Assembly: GCA_946887385.1 (NCBI GenBank)
Contig: CAMPKU010000002.1
Location: 1 to 64,000, forward strand
Origin: an uncultured Gammaproteobacteria bacterium
GTDB taxonomy: Bacteria > Pseudomonadota > Gammaproteobacteria > Rariloculales > Rariloculaceae
Direction of reading: 5' to 3'
DNA length: 64,000 bases
This document shows, piece by piece, positions 34,299 through 42,771 of the stretch. A model generated the notes under the pieces. The model searched no databases. It was not told where the DNA came from and saw only the letters and a list, made by a program, of their open reading frames with translations. The translations under genes and the position numbers were made by a program. How positions within the stretch are numbered: position 1 is the first letter of the stretch; each line of letters opens with the position of its first letter.

Positions 34299-37200
34299 CC
34301 GCCCAATCGCAGCTCGAAGCCTACCTCGGCGAATTTCGCCGGCGCTTGAAAGCGCTCATCGTCGCCCGCGGCGCGGCCTTGCTTGCCGTGGCGGCCCTGG
34401 CGGTCACGCTGCTGGCGGTGTACTTCGGCATACGGCGGGCCTTCGATCCACAAATCGTGATCAGCGCGCGGATCGTGCTGCTGCTCCTGCTCGGCGCGAT
34501 CGCCGTGGGTCTCGTGGTGCTGCCGCTGAAGGCATTGCGGCGCAATCGGGGCATCAAGGACATCGAACGGCGTGCGCCGGATTTCAACGGCCGGCTCGAG
34601 ACCTATGACGGTATCGTCCACGGGCCGCCCGAGCGTGCAACGCCGTTCCTCGGTCTCCTGGCAGAGGACGCGTTGGCCTTCGCGCGCCGCGTCCCCGTCG
34701 CCCTCAAAATTCCATCGCTCCAGGTGCGGCTGCCGGCCGCGCTGGCCGCCTTGGCCGTCGTGGCGCTCGTCGGCACGGCCGTTTTCGGCCCCGCGAATTG
34801 GCGCTACGGCGTGCGGCATCTGTGGGCCGGCTGGCTCGTGGAAGACACGCTGCCGCCGCAGTATCTGGCCGTGGAGCCCGGCGACGGCACGGTCCGCCGC
34901 GGCGGGGACTTGCGCGTAACGGCCAGCGCCGAAGGGTTCGAACCCCCTCGCATGGAGGTGTTCGCGCAGTTCCAGGCCGGGGGCGAGTGGGAAAGCGCGC
35001 AGATGAGCCGCACGGCAGACGGCGGCTTCAACTTCACGTTCTTCGCGCTGCGCGAGCCGCTGCGCTACTACGTGGCTGCCGCCGGATTGCGCAGTCCGGA
35101 GTTCGCCGTCGACGTGGTCGATCTGCCGCGCATCACGAATCTGAAGCTCACCTACAACTACCCGAACTGGACGAAGCTCGAGCCGCTCGTGGTCGAGCCG
35201 GGTGACGACATTCGCGCCGTCGAAGGCACGCAGGTCACCGTCGAGCTTGCGACGGACCAGCCGCTCGAGGCGTCCGAGCTCGTCGTGGACGGGCAGCGCA
35301 TCGCGATGCAGAACGCCAACGGCGTCAACATGGCCACGCTCGATGTCGCGAAGGACGGCGAATACCACGTCGCCACGCTGTTCAACGGCGACGCCGTGAA
35401 GCTCACGGACGATTACCTGATCGAGGTCATCCCCGACGACAAGCCGGTCGTGAAAGTTTTGAAGCCGGGGCGCGACTGGCGCGCCAGCAACATCGAGGAA
35501 GTCACGGTTCGAGTCGAGGCCAACGACGACTTCGGCCTGGATCGCGTCGAAGTGCGCTATTCCGTCAACGGCGGCGAATGGCAAACCGCGCCGATCGACG
35601 TAGACGGCAACAGCGTCGTCGGCCAGCAGGTGCTCTTCCTCGAGGACCTTACCGAGGAAGTTCGCGCGCCCGTGCAGCAGTCCATCAACGCGATCCGCGA
35701 CCGTACGCGCGGCGCGTTCGATCGCGGCATAGACGACATCCGCGCACGTTTGCCGCGTATCGACGAGCCTGCCGAGGACGTCGAGGAGTCGTCGGCGGAG
35801 CCCGCGGCCGTCGAGACGGTGGCGCCGCAAGCGCGGCCGCTCGAGCCCGGCGACGTGATCTCGTATTACGCCGTGGCCGAGGATCGTGGCCGCGAGGTGC
35901 AGACGGATTTGTTCTTCATCGAGGTGCAGCCCTTCAACCGTAACTTCACCCAAGCCTCGGGTGGCGGCGGTGGCGGCGGCGGCGGCGGCGGGGACCAAGA
36001 GCAGAACGAGATTTCGCGGCGGCAGAAGGAAATCCTCGTCGCCACGTGGAATCTCATCAAGGAGCGTAGCGAGGAGACTTCGAGCTTCCTCGACGAGCAG
36101 CAGCTCCACGACAACGCACAGATGCTGGCCGATCTGCAGCGCACGCTCGCCGAGCAGACGCGCACGTTGGCGAGCCGCACGCGCGCGCGCGGCCTGACGG
36201 GCGCCGACCCGCGCATTCAGCGGTTCATCGAGAGCATCGAGCAGGCAGCCACCGCGATGGACCCGGCCGCCGAACGGCTCGCCGACATCGAGCTCGACCA
36301 GGCCGTACCGTCCGAGCAGGACGCGTTGACGCTCTTGCTGCGCGCGGAATCGATCTTCACGGACATTCAGGTCGCCTTCCAGCAGGGCGGCGGCGGCGGC
36401 GGCGGGGGCATGGCGGGCCGCGACCTGAGCGAGCTGTTCGAGCTCGAGATGGATCTCGAGAAGAATCAGTACGAAACGGAATCGCCGGTGGCCTTCGATT
36501 CGGAGTCGTCGCAGCAAGAGCAAGTCGACGACGCCATCCGCAAGCTCCAGGAGCTCGCGCGCCGCCAAGAGCAACTCGCGGACCAGGCGAATCGCCGTAA
36601 CGGCTTGACGGAGCAGGAGCGCTGGCAGCAGGAATCCCTGCGCCGCGAAACCGAGGAGCTCAAACGGCAGCTCGAGGAGATGCAGCAGCGTCTTGCGCAG
36701 GAGCAGCAACAACAGCAACAGCAGCAGGCCCAGCAAGGTCAGCAAGGTCAGCAGGGTCAGCAAGGCCAGCAGGGTCAGCAAGGCCAGCAGGGTCAGCCGG
36801 GCCAACCGGGGCAGCCGGGCGACCCGAGTCAGCAGAGCCAGGCCAACGCAGGCGGTCAGGGCAGCGAGACGCAACAGGCCATCGACCAGCTGAACCAGGC
36901 GCTGCAAGCGATGAATCAGGCGAGCGGCCAAGGCCAGCAAGGGCAGCAGATGAGCCCCGAGGAGGCCCGGCGCGCGATCGAGCAGGCGCGGCGGCAACTC
37001 CAGGAAGCGCTCCAGCAGCTCACGGCCGAGCGCCAGGCTGCTGTGGGCGCCGCGTTCGAGGACCTTGCCGAGCGCTCGCAGCAGCTTTACGACGAGCAAC
37101 GCCAGGCTGCCAACGATCTGCAGGAAGCGCTGCGCGGTGCACCCGCCGGCGATCCGAGCAACAGGCGCCGCGGCAGTCTGCCCGCGGACCAAGCCGAGGA

Positions 37201-38191
37201 GCTGGCCGAGCGCAAGTACGATCTTCAGCAGGAGCTCCAAGCGCTCGAGGAAGATATCCAACGCATTGCGCAGCAGTTCCGCAACCAAACGCCGCAGGCG
37301 AGCGAGGCGCTGAATCAAGCCCTTGCCGACTTGCAGAGCGTGCAAGCGGGGGCACGGCTCGGGTTCGGCGGCGACTACATCCTGCGCGGCCAGGGCGCGC
37401 AAGTGGCGGCCACCGACGCGGTCACGACGTCCGCCTTGCGCGATCTGCAGCGCAACACGGAAGAGGCGCAGGCCTTGGCTAACGCGGAAGCGGTTGCCGG
37501 CGAGCAAATCGAGGCCGATCCGAACGCGGAGTTGCGTGCGGAGCTGCAGAACCTGCGCCGACAGCTCAGCGAGCTGCAGCAGGGGCAAGCCCAAAACAGC
37601 CAGGGGCAACCGGGGCAACAGCAAGGGCAGCCAGGTCAAGGGCAGCCGGGGCAGCAGCCAGGTCAAGGGCAGCCGGGCCAACAAGGGCAGCCGGGTCAGC
37701 CGGGCCAGGGCAACGCGCAGGCGAATGGCGGCGGCGGTCAGATCGGGGATCGCAACGGCGGATTCGGCCCTGGCGGCCCGGGCAACTTCTACGACTGGCG
37801 TCGCGGCGGCGTATGGGATCCGCGTAATCGCGGCGTCTGGGACCAACCCGGTGCCATCGACGATGCGCGGCAGCAGCTCAACGACGCATCGCGTGAGCTC
37901 CTAACGCTCGGCAACGAGCTGCGCGCCGAGGGTCTCACCGATGAGGAGCTGCGCGCCGTGCGCGAGCTCGGCGAGGCGCTGCGTGGCAGCATCACGGGCA
38001 ACCCCGAGCTCATCGAGCAGGAGTTCCGGCAGCTCGTGAATCTCACGGAGCAGCTCGAGCTCAGGCTCGCGGCGAATAGCGAGACCGCCGAGCGGGCGGC
38101 CGTTCGCGCCCAAGCGCCGACGCAAGTCGCGCCCGGGTTCGAAGAGGCCGTCGCCGAGTACTATCGCCGCCTTTCGCGCTCCGACCGCTAG
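34295..38191 (+). CDS. Giant DUF4175 membrane protein with Gln/Gly-rich repeats
   Basis: A 1298-residue protein. Three hydrophobic helices (about residues 25-50, 60-80 and 148-168) anchor it; DUF4175 text includes [21 protein letters not shown] large periplasmic part has Ig-like beta segments ([18 protein letters not shown]), then long coiled coils. Residues 815-844 form ten perfect Gly-X-Y triplets (GQQ x6, GQP x3, GDP), and a second Gln/Pro/Gly-rich stretch lies near residues 1100-1155. A poly-Gly run sits near residue 552. It closes the MoxR-vWA operon. DUF4175 proteins usually end such clusters; the collagen-like insert is less usual. Confidence 0.85.
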   Translation: MTAQSQLEAYLGEFRRRLKALIVARGAALLAVAALAVTLLAVYFGIRRAFDPQIVISARIVLLLLLGAIAVGLVVLPLKALRRNRGIKDIERRAPDFNGRLETYDGIVHGPPERATPFLGLLAEDALAFARRVPVALKIPSLQVRLPAALAALAVVALVGTAVFGPANWRYGVRHLWAGWLVEDTLPPQYLAVEPGDGTVRRGGDLRVTASAEGFEPPRMEVFAQFQAGGEWESAQMSRTADGGFNFTFFALREPLRYYVAAAGLRSPEFAVDVVDLPRITNLKLTYNYPNWTKLEPLVVEPGDDIRAVEGTQVTVELATDQPLEASELVVDGQRIAMQNANGVNMATLDVAKDGEYHVATLFNGDAVKLTDDYLIEVIPDDKPVVKVLKPGRDWRASNIEEVTVRVEANDDFGLDRVEVRYSVNGGEWQTAPIDVDGNSVVGQQVLFLEDLTEEVRAPVQQSINAIRDRTRGAFDRGIDDIRARLPRIDEPAEDVEESSAEPAAVETVAPQARPLEPGDVISYYAVAEDRGREVQTDLFFIEVQPFNRNFTQASGGGGGGGGGGGDQEQNEISRRQKEILVATWNLIKERSEETSSFLDEQQLHDNAQMLADLQRTLAEQTRTLASRTRARGLTGADPRIQRFIESIEQAATAMDPAAERLADIELDQAVPSEQDALTLLLRAESIFTDIQVAFQQGGGGGGGGMAGRDLSELFELEMDLEKNQYETESPVAFDSESSQQEQVDDAIRKLQELARRQEQLADQANRRNGLTEQERWQQESLRRETEELKRQLEEMQQRLAQEQQQQQQQQAQQGQQGQQGQQGQQGQQGQQGQPGQPGQPGDPSQQSQANAGGQGSETQQAIDQLNQALQAMNQASGQGQQGQQMSPEEARRAIEQARRQLQEALQQLTAERQAAVGAAFEDLAERSQQLYDEQRQAANDLQEALRGAPAGDPSNRRRGSLPADQAEELAERKYDLQQELQALEEDIQRIAQQFRNQTPQASEALNQALADLQSVQAGARLGFGGDYILRGQGAQVAATDAVTTSALRDLQRNTEEAQALANAEAVAGEQIEADPNAELRAELQNLRRQLSELQQGQAQNSQGQPGQQQGQPGQGQPGQQPGQGQPGQQGQPGQPGQGNAQANGGGGQIGDRNGGFGPGGPGNFYDWRRGGVWDPRNRGVWDQPGAIDDARQQLNDASRELLTLGNELRAEGLTDEELRAVRELGEALRGSITGNPELIEQEFRQLVNLTEQLELRLAANSETAERAAVRAQAPTQVAPGFEEAVAEYYRRLSRSDR
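36737..36826 (+). repeat. Collagen-like Gly-X-Y coding repeat
   Basis: Thirty codons encode ten uninterrupted Gly-X-Y triplets (mostly GGT/GGC-CAG-CAA/CAG, turning to GGC-CAG-CCG). The 9-base periodicity with alternating wobble bases is plain in the DNA. It is preceded by a run of Gln codons (36706-36736). It lies between predicted coiled coils of the DUF4175 protein, where it could trimerise or simply act as a spacer. Confidence 0.8.
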
Positions 38192-38235
38192 GAATAAGAC
38201 GTAGTTGTCGCGCGCCGCCGCTCGCCTGCGGGCGC

Positions 38236-38459
38236 GGCGGCTACGTCGTGCCTTGCGGCGGCCAGCGACTTCGCCGGCTTCGCCGGTTCCCGCGCCGCCG
38301 GGCGCGACACGTGGGGCGCGCAGGGCGGACATCCTGTCCGCGCTGCGCGTGCGCGGCATCCTGCCGCGCACCCCGCGCTTCGCGCGGGGCCTGATCCACG
38401 TGTCGGCCGCAGCGGCGCGGCTCGTCGCTACGGCCGCCGCAAGGCACGACGTAGCCGCC
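38236..38459. repeat. Compound palindromic element B1
   Basis: Arms 38236-38263 and 38432-38459 are perfect 28-base inverted repeats. Pairing continues inward with AGCGAC/GTCGCT and, further in, with blocks around 38290-38313 and 38394-38420 that end in GACACGTGG/CCACGTGTC. The centre holds three separate hairpins: 38318-38348 (12 pairs, one mismatch, loop ATCCT), 38349-38371 (9 perfect pairs, loop ATCCT) and 38371-38389 (7 pairs, loop CTTCG). The whole 224 bases could extrude as one branched cruciform. It begins 45 bases after the DUF4175 stop and could terminate or protect that long transcript. Confidence 0.85.
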
Positions 38460-38481
38460 ACACCCGCAGGCCGTCCCGATC

Positions 38482-38506
38482 CCTCTTTTCCCCCCCAAAA
38501 AAGAGG
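38482..38506. terminator. Possible bidirectional terminator hairpin
   Basis: CCTCTTTT (38482-38489) pairs with AAAAGAGG (38499-38506) around a C-run loop. The arms carry the T and A runs, so the shape is not a classic GC-stem terminator. It lies between elements B1 and B2 in the gap 38192-38796, where I see no gene. It might end transcription from either side, but the evidence is only the shape. Confidence 0.3.
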
Positions 38507-38646
38507 AAACGCGCGCTGCCGCGCGCTGCCCGTTCCACTCCCCAAAAAGGACGCGCCGCGTGCCGGCGGTACCACTCCTCCAAAGGCGAATGACCGCCAC
38601 TCGCGGCATCCTCCGCGCGCAGAAGACGGCTACCACTCCACTCTGG

Positions 38647-38770
38647 GGAATGGCGGCCGGTGCATGAGGGGCCTTTCGGCAGCGTCGGCGACAGGACGTC
38701 GCCGACGCAGCCTACTTAGGACGTATTCACGGCGGTGCCGAAAGGCCCCTCATGCGCCGGTCGCCATTCC
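38647..38770. repeat. Compound palindromic element B2
   Basis: Arms 38647-38681 and 38736-38770 are 35-base inverted repeats with 2 mismatches. Inside are one perfect 11-pair hairpin (38682-38692 with 38698-38708, loop AGGAC, which reads GTCCT on the other strand) and the segment AGCCTAC-TTA-GGACGTATTCACGGCG (38709-38734). That segment matches element A except for the 2-3 base spacer. The arms show no resemblance to those of element A. The right arm ends 26 bases before the start of the dienelactone hydrolase gene. Confidence 0.85.
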
Positions 38771-38796
38771 GCGATGCCGCCAGTAGCATCGTCTTC

Positions 38797-39459
38797 ATGA
38801 GCCGCATGATCACGCTAAAGGCCAGGGACGGGCACGAGCTAGACGCGTACGTTGCCGAGCCGCCTCAAACGATGCGAGGCGGCTTGGTTGTGGTGCAAGA
38901 GATCTTCGGCGTCACGAATCACATCATGCGCGTTGCCGATCAGTACGCCGCGCAAGGGTACAAAGTCGTCGCGCCGGCCATGTTCGACCGCGTCGAGCGC
39001 AACGTGACGCTCGACTATTCGCAGATCGAGCAAGGGCGCGAGTACATGCGCCGGCTCGAATGGCCGAACACGCTCGCCGATCTCGACGCGGCCCTGAGCG
39101 AAGTCCGCGGAGCCGGCAGCGCCTGCGTGGTGGGCTACTGCTGGGGCGGCACCGTGGCGCACGTCGCGGCGAGCGAGCTCACGCTCGACGCGGCGGTCTC
39201 GTACTACGGCGGCGGTGTTGCGAAGATGCTCGACAAGCAGCCGCGCTGTCCGATCCTCTATCACTTCGGCGACAAGGACGCGTCGATTCCGCTGGCAGAC
39301 GTCGAGAAGATCGAACAAGCCAACCCGCAAAGCTCGCTGTTCGTGTACCCGGGCGCAGGTCATGGTTTCAACTGCGACGAGCGCGCCAGCTACAGCGAAA
39401 AAGACGCCAAGCTAGCGTTCGAGCGCTCGCTGCAGTTTCTGCGCAAGCACACGAGCTGA
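38797..39459 (+). CDS. Dienelactone hydrolase family protein
   Basis: A 220-residue cytoplasmic alpha/beta hydrolase. The dienelactone hydrolase triad is visible: Cys in VVGYCWGGTVAH, Asp in YHFGDKDASIPL, and His in VYPGAGHGFNCDER. The text VVVQEIFGVTNHIMRVADQYA near residue 30 is also family-specific. The enzyme may open cyclic dienelactones from aromatic breakdown, though many members have other ester substrates. The start is the ATG of MSRMITLKARDG. A more upstream ATG in frame would fall inside the palindrome arm and is rejected. Confidence 0.9.
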   Translation: MSRMITLKARDGHELDAYVAEPPQTMRGGLVVVQEIFGVTNHIMRVADQYAAQGYKVVAPAMFDRVERNVTLDYSQIEQGREYMRRLEWPNTLADLDAALSEVRGAGSACVVGYCWGGTVAHVAASELTLDAAVSYYGGGVAKMLDKQPRCPILYHFGDKDASIPLADVEKIEQANPQSSLFVYPGAGHGFNCDERASYSEKDAKLAFERSLQFLRKHTS

Positions 39460-39495
39460 CGCGCGCGCCGGCGCGCGCGCGTCGATCTTCTTTCA
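39458..39495 (+). terminator. Possible terminator after the dienelactone hydrolase gene
   Basis: GACGCGCGCGCC pairs with GGCGCGCGCGCGTC (one GC bulge) immediately at the stop codon. A T-rich stretch, GATCTTCTTTCACTT, follows. The stem is strong; the T tract is interrupted, so termination strength is uncertain. Confidence 0.4.
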
Positions 39496-39598
39496 CTTAA
39501 GAATGCTATAGGTGTGAAGGGTTTACACTTCTTCGCGCAAGGGTCTTACGGGGCGATGCCATAATCGCGTCCACGATCGACGGACTGCGTTTGCACTC

Positions 39599-40297
39599 AT
39601 GGATGCCACGATTCGCACGCACAATTTGCAGCGCCATTATCAGATGGGCGCGGAGCTCATCCACGCGCTGCGCGGTGTAGACCTCACCGTGAAACGCGGC
39701 GAGTACGTCGCGATCATGGGTCCGTCGGGGTCCGGCAAGTCCACGCTGATGAACATGATCGGTTGCCTCGACTCGCCCGATGACGGCGAGTACTGGCTGA
39801 ACGGCAAGCTCGTCTCGGCGATGAACGACCGCGAGCTCGCCCGCGTGCGTAACAAGGAAGTCGGCTTCATCTTCCAGACGTTCAACTTGCTGCCGCGCGC
39901 GCACGCGCTGCACAACGTCGAGCTGCCGCTGATCTACGCCGGCCTGAAGCGCAAGGAACGGCTCGTGCGTGCAAAGCAGGCGCTCGAGCGCGTGGGCTTG
40001 GGCGAGCGCATGATGCACCGGCCGAGCGAGATGTCGGGCGGCCAGCGGCAGCGCGTGGCAGTGGCGCGCGCGCTCGTCACGGAACCGAGCATCCTGCTGG
40101 CCGACGAGCCCACGGGTAACCTGGACTCTACGACGAGCCGCGACATCATGGCGCTGTTCGACACCCTGCATGCGGCTGGTCACACGATCGTGGTCGTCAC
40201 GCACGAGCACGACATTGCGGCGCATGCGCGGCGCATCATCACCTTCCGCGACGGCACGATCGCGGAAGACATCATCAACAACGAGCGAATTCACTGA
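39599..40297 (+). CDS. MacB/LolD-type ABC transporter ATPase
   Basis: A 232-residue ATPase subunit. Walker A is GPSGSGKST, the Q-loop region is [14 protein letters not shown], the signature is [15 protein letters not shown], and Walker B is [13 protein letters not shown] with the switch His in VVVTHEHD. The branch is that of MacB/LolD mechanotransmission transporters. It is followed 2 bases after its stop by the membrane fusion protein gene, but no FtsX-like permease gene is present on either side within this window. Confidence 0.93.
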   Translation: MDATIRTHNLQRHYQMGAELIHALRGVDLTVKRGEYVAIMGPSGSGKSTLMNMIGCLDSPDDGEYWLNGKLVSAMNDRELARVRNKEVGFIFQTFNLLPRAHALHNVELPLIYAGLKRKERLVRAKQALERVGLGERMMHRPSEMSGGQRQRVAVARALVTEPSILLADEPTGNLDSTTSRDIMALFDTLHAAGHTIVVVTHEHDIAAHARRIITFRDGTIAEDIINNERIH

Positions 40298-40299
40298 GT

Positions 40300-41847
40300 A
40301 TGCGTAGTTTTTTTTGGTCGATTGCGGTCCCGGCGGCTTTGTTCGCCGGTTGTGAGCAAGCTTCTGAAGTCGTGGCTCCGGCCATTTATGACGCCGCTGC
40401 GGTCGAAACCCGAAGCATCGAGGTTACGGTCGACGCGGCCGGTGTCGTCGAGCCCGAATCCACGGTCGAGGTGAAGTCGAAGGCGTCCGGCGAGGTGCTC
40501 GCGGTGCACGGCGAGACCGGCGACGTCGTCGAGGCCGGCCATTTGCTCATCGAGATCGACAAGCGCACACCGCGCAACCGCCTGTCGGAGACCGAAGCCG
40601 CGCTGTCGGCGGCTCAAGCCCGTCGTCAGATCGCGCAAACGCAAATGGAGCGCGCGGCCGCGCTGTTCAAGTCGCAAACGCTCACGCAGGCCGATTACGA
40701 GCAAACCCAGCTCGAGTTCGCGAACGCGGAATCGCAGGTGGTGAGCACGAAGGTGGCCGTCGAGAACGCGCGCATCACGCTCGATGACACGGACGTGCGC
40801 GCGCCGATCACGGGCACCATCATCGAGAAGACGGTGGAGCCGGGAACGGTGATCGCGTCGACCACCCAGAACGTGAGCGGCGGCACCACGCTGATGAAGA
40901 TGGCCGACCTCACGACGGTGCAAGTGCGCACGCGCGTCGACGAAACCGACATCGGCAAGATTCAGCCCGGCATGCACACGCGTGTAACCGTGGCCGCGTA
41001 TCCCAATCAACCGTTCGACGGCGAGGTCTTGAAGATCGAGCCGCAGGCCATCGTGGAGCAGAACGTCACGATGTTCTCGGTGCTCATCAAGATTGCGAAT
41101 CGCGGCGGGTTGCTGAAGCCCGGCATGAACGCCGACGTGCAGATTCAGATCGCCAACCGCGAGAACGTGCCCGCAGTGCCGACGGCGGCCTTGCGTGCCG
41201 ATACCGACGTGACGCTCACGGCGGCCATGCTCGGCGTCGACGAGAACGTGCTGCGCAAGACGATTTGGCCCGAAGGCGCCCCGGCCGGCGCGCAGGCGAA
41301 GAACATCGTCTCGATCGGTGGCCGCGACATCGAGCTGCCCGCGGGCGTCGACGCCGCGCAAGTGACGGCGCTGATGCAAAAGCGGCAGAGCGGCCAAGAG
41401 CTTTCGGCCGAGGACCGCGCGCTGATGCGCAGGGTCTTCGAGCAGTCCGGCGGCTTTCCCGGCGGCGGTGGCGGCGGCGGTTTCGGCAACGGCGGACCTC
41501 CGGGCGGAGGGCAAGGTGGCGGCGGGTTCTTCGCGGGCGGCGGCGCGCCCCAGCAGCCTGTGGCTGCGCGCGGCTCCGATTATCTTTTTGGCGGCGAGTA
41601 CTGGGTGGTTGCGCTGCGCGACAATCAAACCGTGCCCGTGCTCGTAAAGACGGGCCTCACGGATCTCGAGTACAGCGAGGTGGTGTCGGGCCTCGAGCCG
41701 GGCGACGAAGTGCTGCTCTTGCCGAGCACGAGCCTCTACGAGCAACAGGAGCGCTTGCAGGAGTTCATCAACCAGCGCTTCGGCTCGTCGACGCCGTTCC
41801 AGCAACCGCAGCAGAACCAGAACGCCGCGCGCTTCCTGTTCCGCTAA
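40300..41847 (+). CDS. Membrane fusion (HlyD/MacA-like) lipoprotein
   Basis: A 515-residue periplasmic adaptor of ABC efflux systems. Residues 1-18 are a lipoprotein signal with lipobox LFAGC. Then come the lipoyl-like half-motif (AGVVEPESTVEVKSKASGEV), a coiled-coil hairpin (about residues 95-165), the second lipoyl half (APITGTIIEKTVEPGTVI) and the beta-barrel domain (RVDETDIGKIQPGM). Near residues 385-425 there is a Gly-rich, disordered insertion (runs of GGGGGGG and GGQGGGG) within the membrane-proximal region, unusual for the family. It partners with the ATPase upstream. Confidence 0.9.
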   Translation: MRSFFWSIAVPAALFAGCEQASEVVAPAIYDAAAVETRSIEVTVDAAGVVEPESTVEVKSKASGEVLAVHGETGDVVEAGHLLIEIDKRTPRNRLSETEAALSAAQARRQIAQTQMERAAALFKSQTLTQADYEQTQLEFANAESQVVSTKVAVENARITLDDTDVRAPITGTIIEKTVEPGTVIASTTQNVSGGTTLMKMADLTTVQVRTRVDETDIGKIQPGMHTRVTVAAYPNQPFDGEVLKIEPQAIVEQNVTMFSVLIKIANRGGLLKPGMNADVQIQIANRENVPAVPTAALRADTDVTLTAAMLGVDENVLRKTIWPEGAPAGAQAKNIVSIGGRDIELPAGVDAAQVTALMQKRQSGQELSAEDRALMRRVFEQSGGFPGGGGGGGFGNGGPPGGGQGGGGFFAGGGAPQQPVAARGSDYLFGGEYWVVALRDNQTVPVLVKTGLTDLEYSEVVSGLEPGDEVLLLPSTSLYEQQERLQEFINQRFGSSTPFQQPQQNQNAARFLFR

Positions 41848-41851
41848 CGTC

Positions 41852-42706
41852 GTGTCTCGCGAGCGGCGCTTCGAGCTTCCGGGGCTCGCGCTGGCGGCCG
41901 AGATCTGGGGCGAACCCGGCGAACGGCCGATTCTCGCTTCGCATGGCTGGCTCGACAACGCCGGCAGCTTTGCGTTGCTCGCGCCCCTGTTGCCCGAGTG
42001 CGAAATCGTGGCGCTCGACCTCGCCGGCCACGGGCGGAGCGATTCGCGCTCGCCCGACTCCTCGTACAACTTGTGGCAGGACGTCGGCGATTTGCTCGAC
42101 GTGGCGGACATGCTCGGGTGGCAACGCTGTACGCTGCTCGGCCATTCGCGCGGAGCGGCGATCTCGATGCTCTTCGCCGCAGCGTTTCCCGAGCGCGTTA
42201 ACGCGCTCATTCTGCTCGAGGGCGGTTTGCCGCTGACGGCCGAGGCCGAAGACGCGCCCGAAGGTCTGGCACGAGCGCTGCGCGAAACGCGCGCGTTGCG
42301 CGGTAGAGCCGGCCGCGTGTTCCCGCAACGAGAAACCGCGATCGCGGAGCGCGTCGCCGGCTTTTCGAAAGTCACCCCGCAAGCCGCCGAGGTGCTCGCC
42401 CGCCGCTCGCTGCGGGCGGTGCCGGGCGGCTATCAATGGCATGCCGACCAGCGGCTGAAGGCGCAGTCGGAGCTCAGATTCACGGCGGAGCACGTGCGCG
42501 CCTTCGCGCGCCGCGTAACGGCGCCGGTGCTGCTGCTGTTCGCCGCCGAAAGCCCGTTCGCCGGCCGGCCGCTCTACCGCGAAATGCCGCAACTGTTCGC
42601 CGACATCGAGGTTCACCGCCTACCGGGCGGGCACCACTGCCACCTCGAGGGCGCCGAGGCCGCGATCGCGGAACGCATCCGCACATTTTTCGCGCGGCGC
42701 GCCTAG
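41852..42706 (+). CDS. Alpha/beta hydrolase
   Basis: A 284-residue cytoplasmic hydrolase of the alpha/beta fold. The oxyanion strand HGWLDNAGSF, the VALDLAGHGRSD motif, the nucleophile elbow LLGHSRGAAISM (Ser) and the final PGGHHCHLEG with the catalytic His are all in order. It resembles serine hydrolases of the MhpC/esterase group; the substrate is unknown. The GTG start lies 4 bases after the membrane fusion gene stop, so it is probably transcribed with it, although a functional link is not obvious. Confidence 0.87.
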   Translation: MSRERRFELPGLALAAEIWGEPGERPILASHGWLDNAGSFALLAPLLPECEIVALDLAGHGRSDSRSPDSSYNLWQDVGDLLDVADMLGWQRCTLLGHSRGAAISMLFAAAFPERVNALILLEGGLPLTAEAEDAPEGLARALRETRALRGRAGRVFPQRETAIAERVAGFSKVTPQAAEVLARRSLRAVPGGYQWHADQRLKAQSELRFTAEHVRAFARRVTAPVLLLFAAESPFAGRPLYREMPQLFADIEVHRLPGGHHCHLEGAEAAIAERIRTFFARRA

Positions 42707-42771
42707 CCCGCGAATTGTCCGCGGCTTGCCGAGGGGCTAGAGTCGAGCGCTCGCCACCCGGAGCGCTATCC

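Noticed and set aside
34019..37846. A 1275-residue open frame antisense to the DUF4175 gene
   Set aside because: Its text is dominated by Leu/Arg/Ala runs produced by the reverse complement of Gln/Gly/Glu codons; there are no domains, and the sense gene is clearly real.
38205..38786. A 193-residue open frame in the gap after the DUF4175 gene
   Set aside because: It runs straight through the nested palindromes B1 and B2, is Arg/Ala/Pro-rich and has no ribosome site or recognisable domain.
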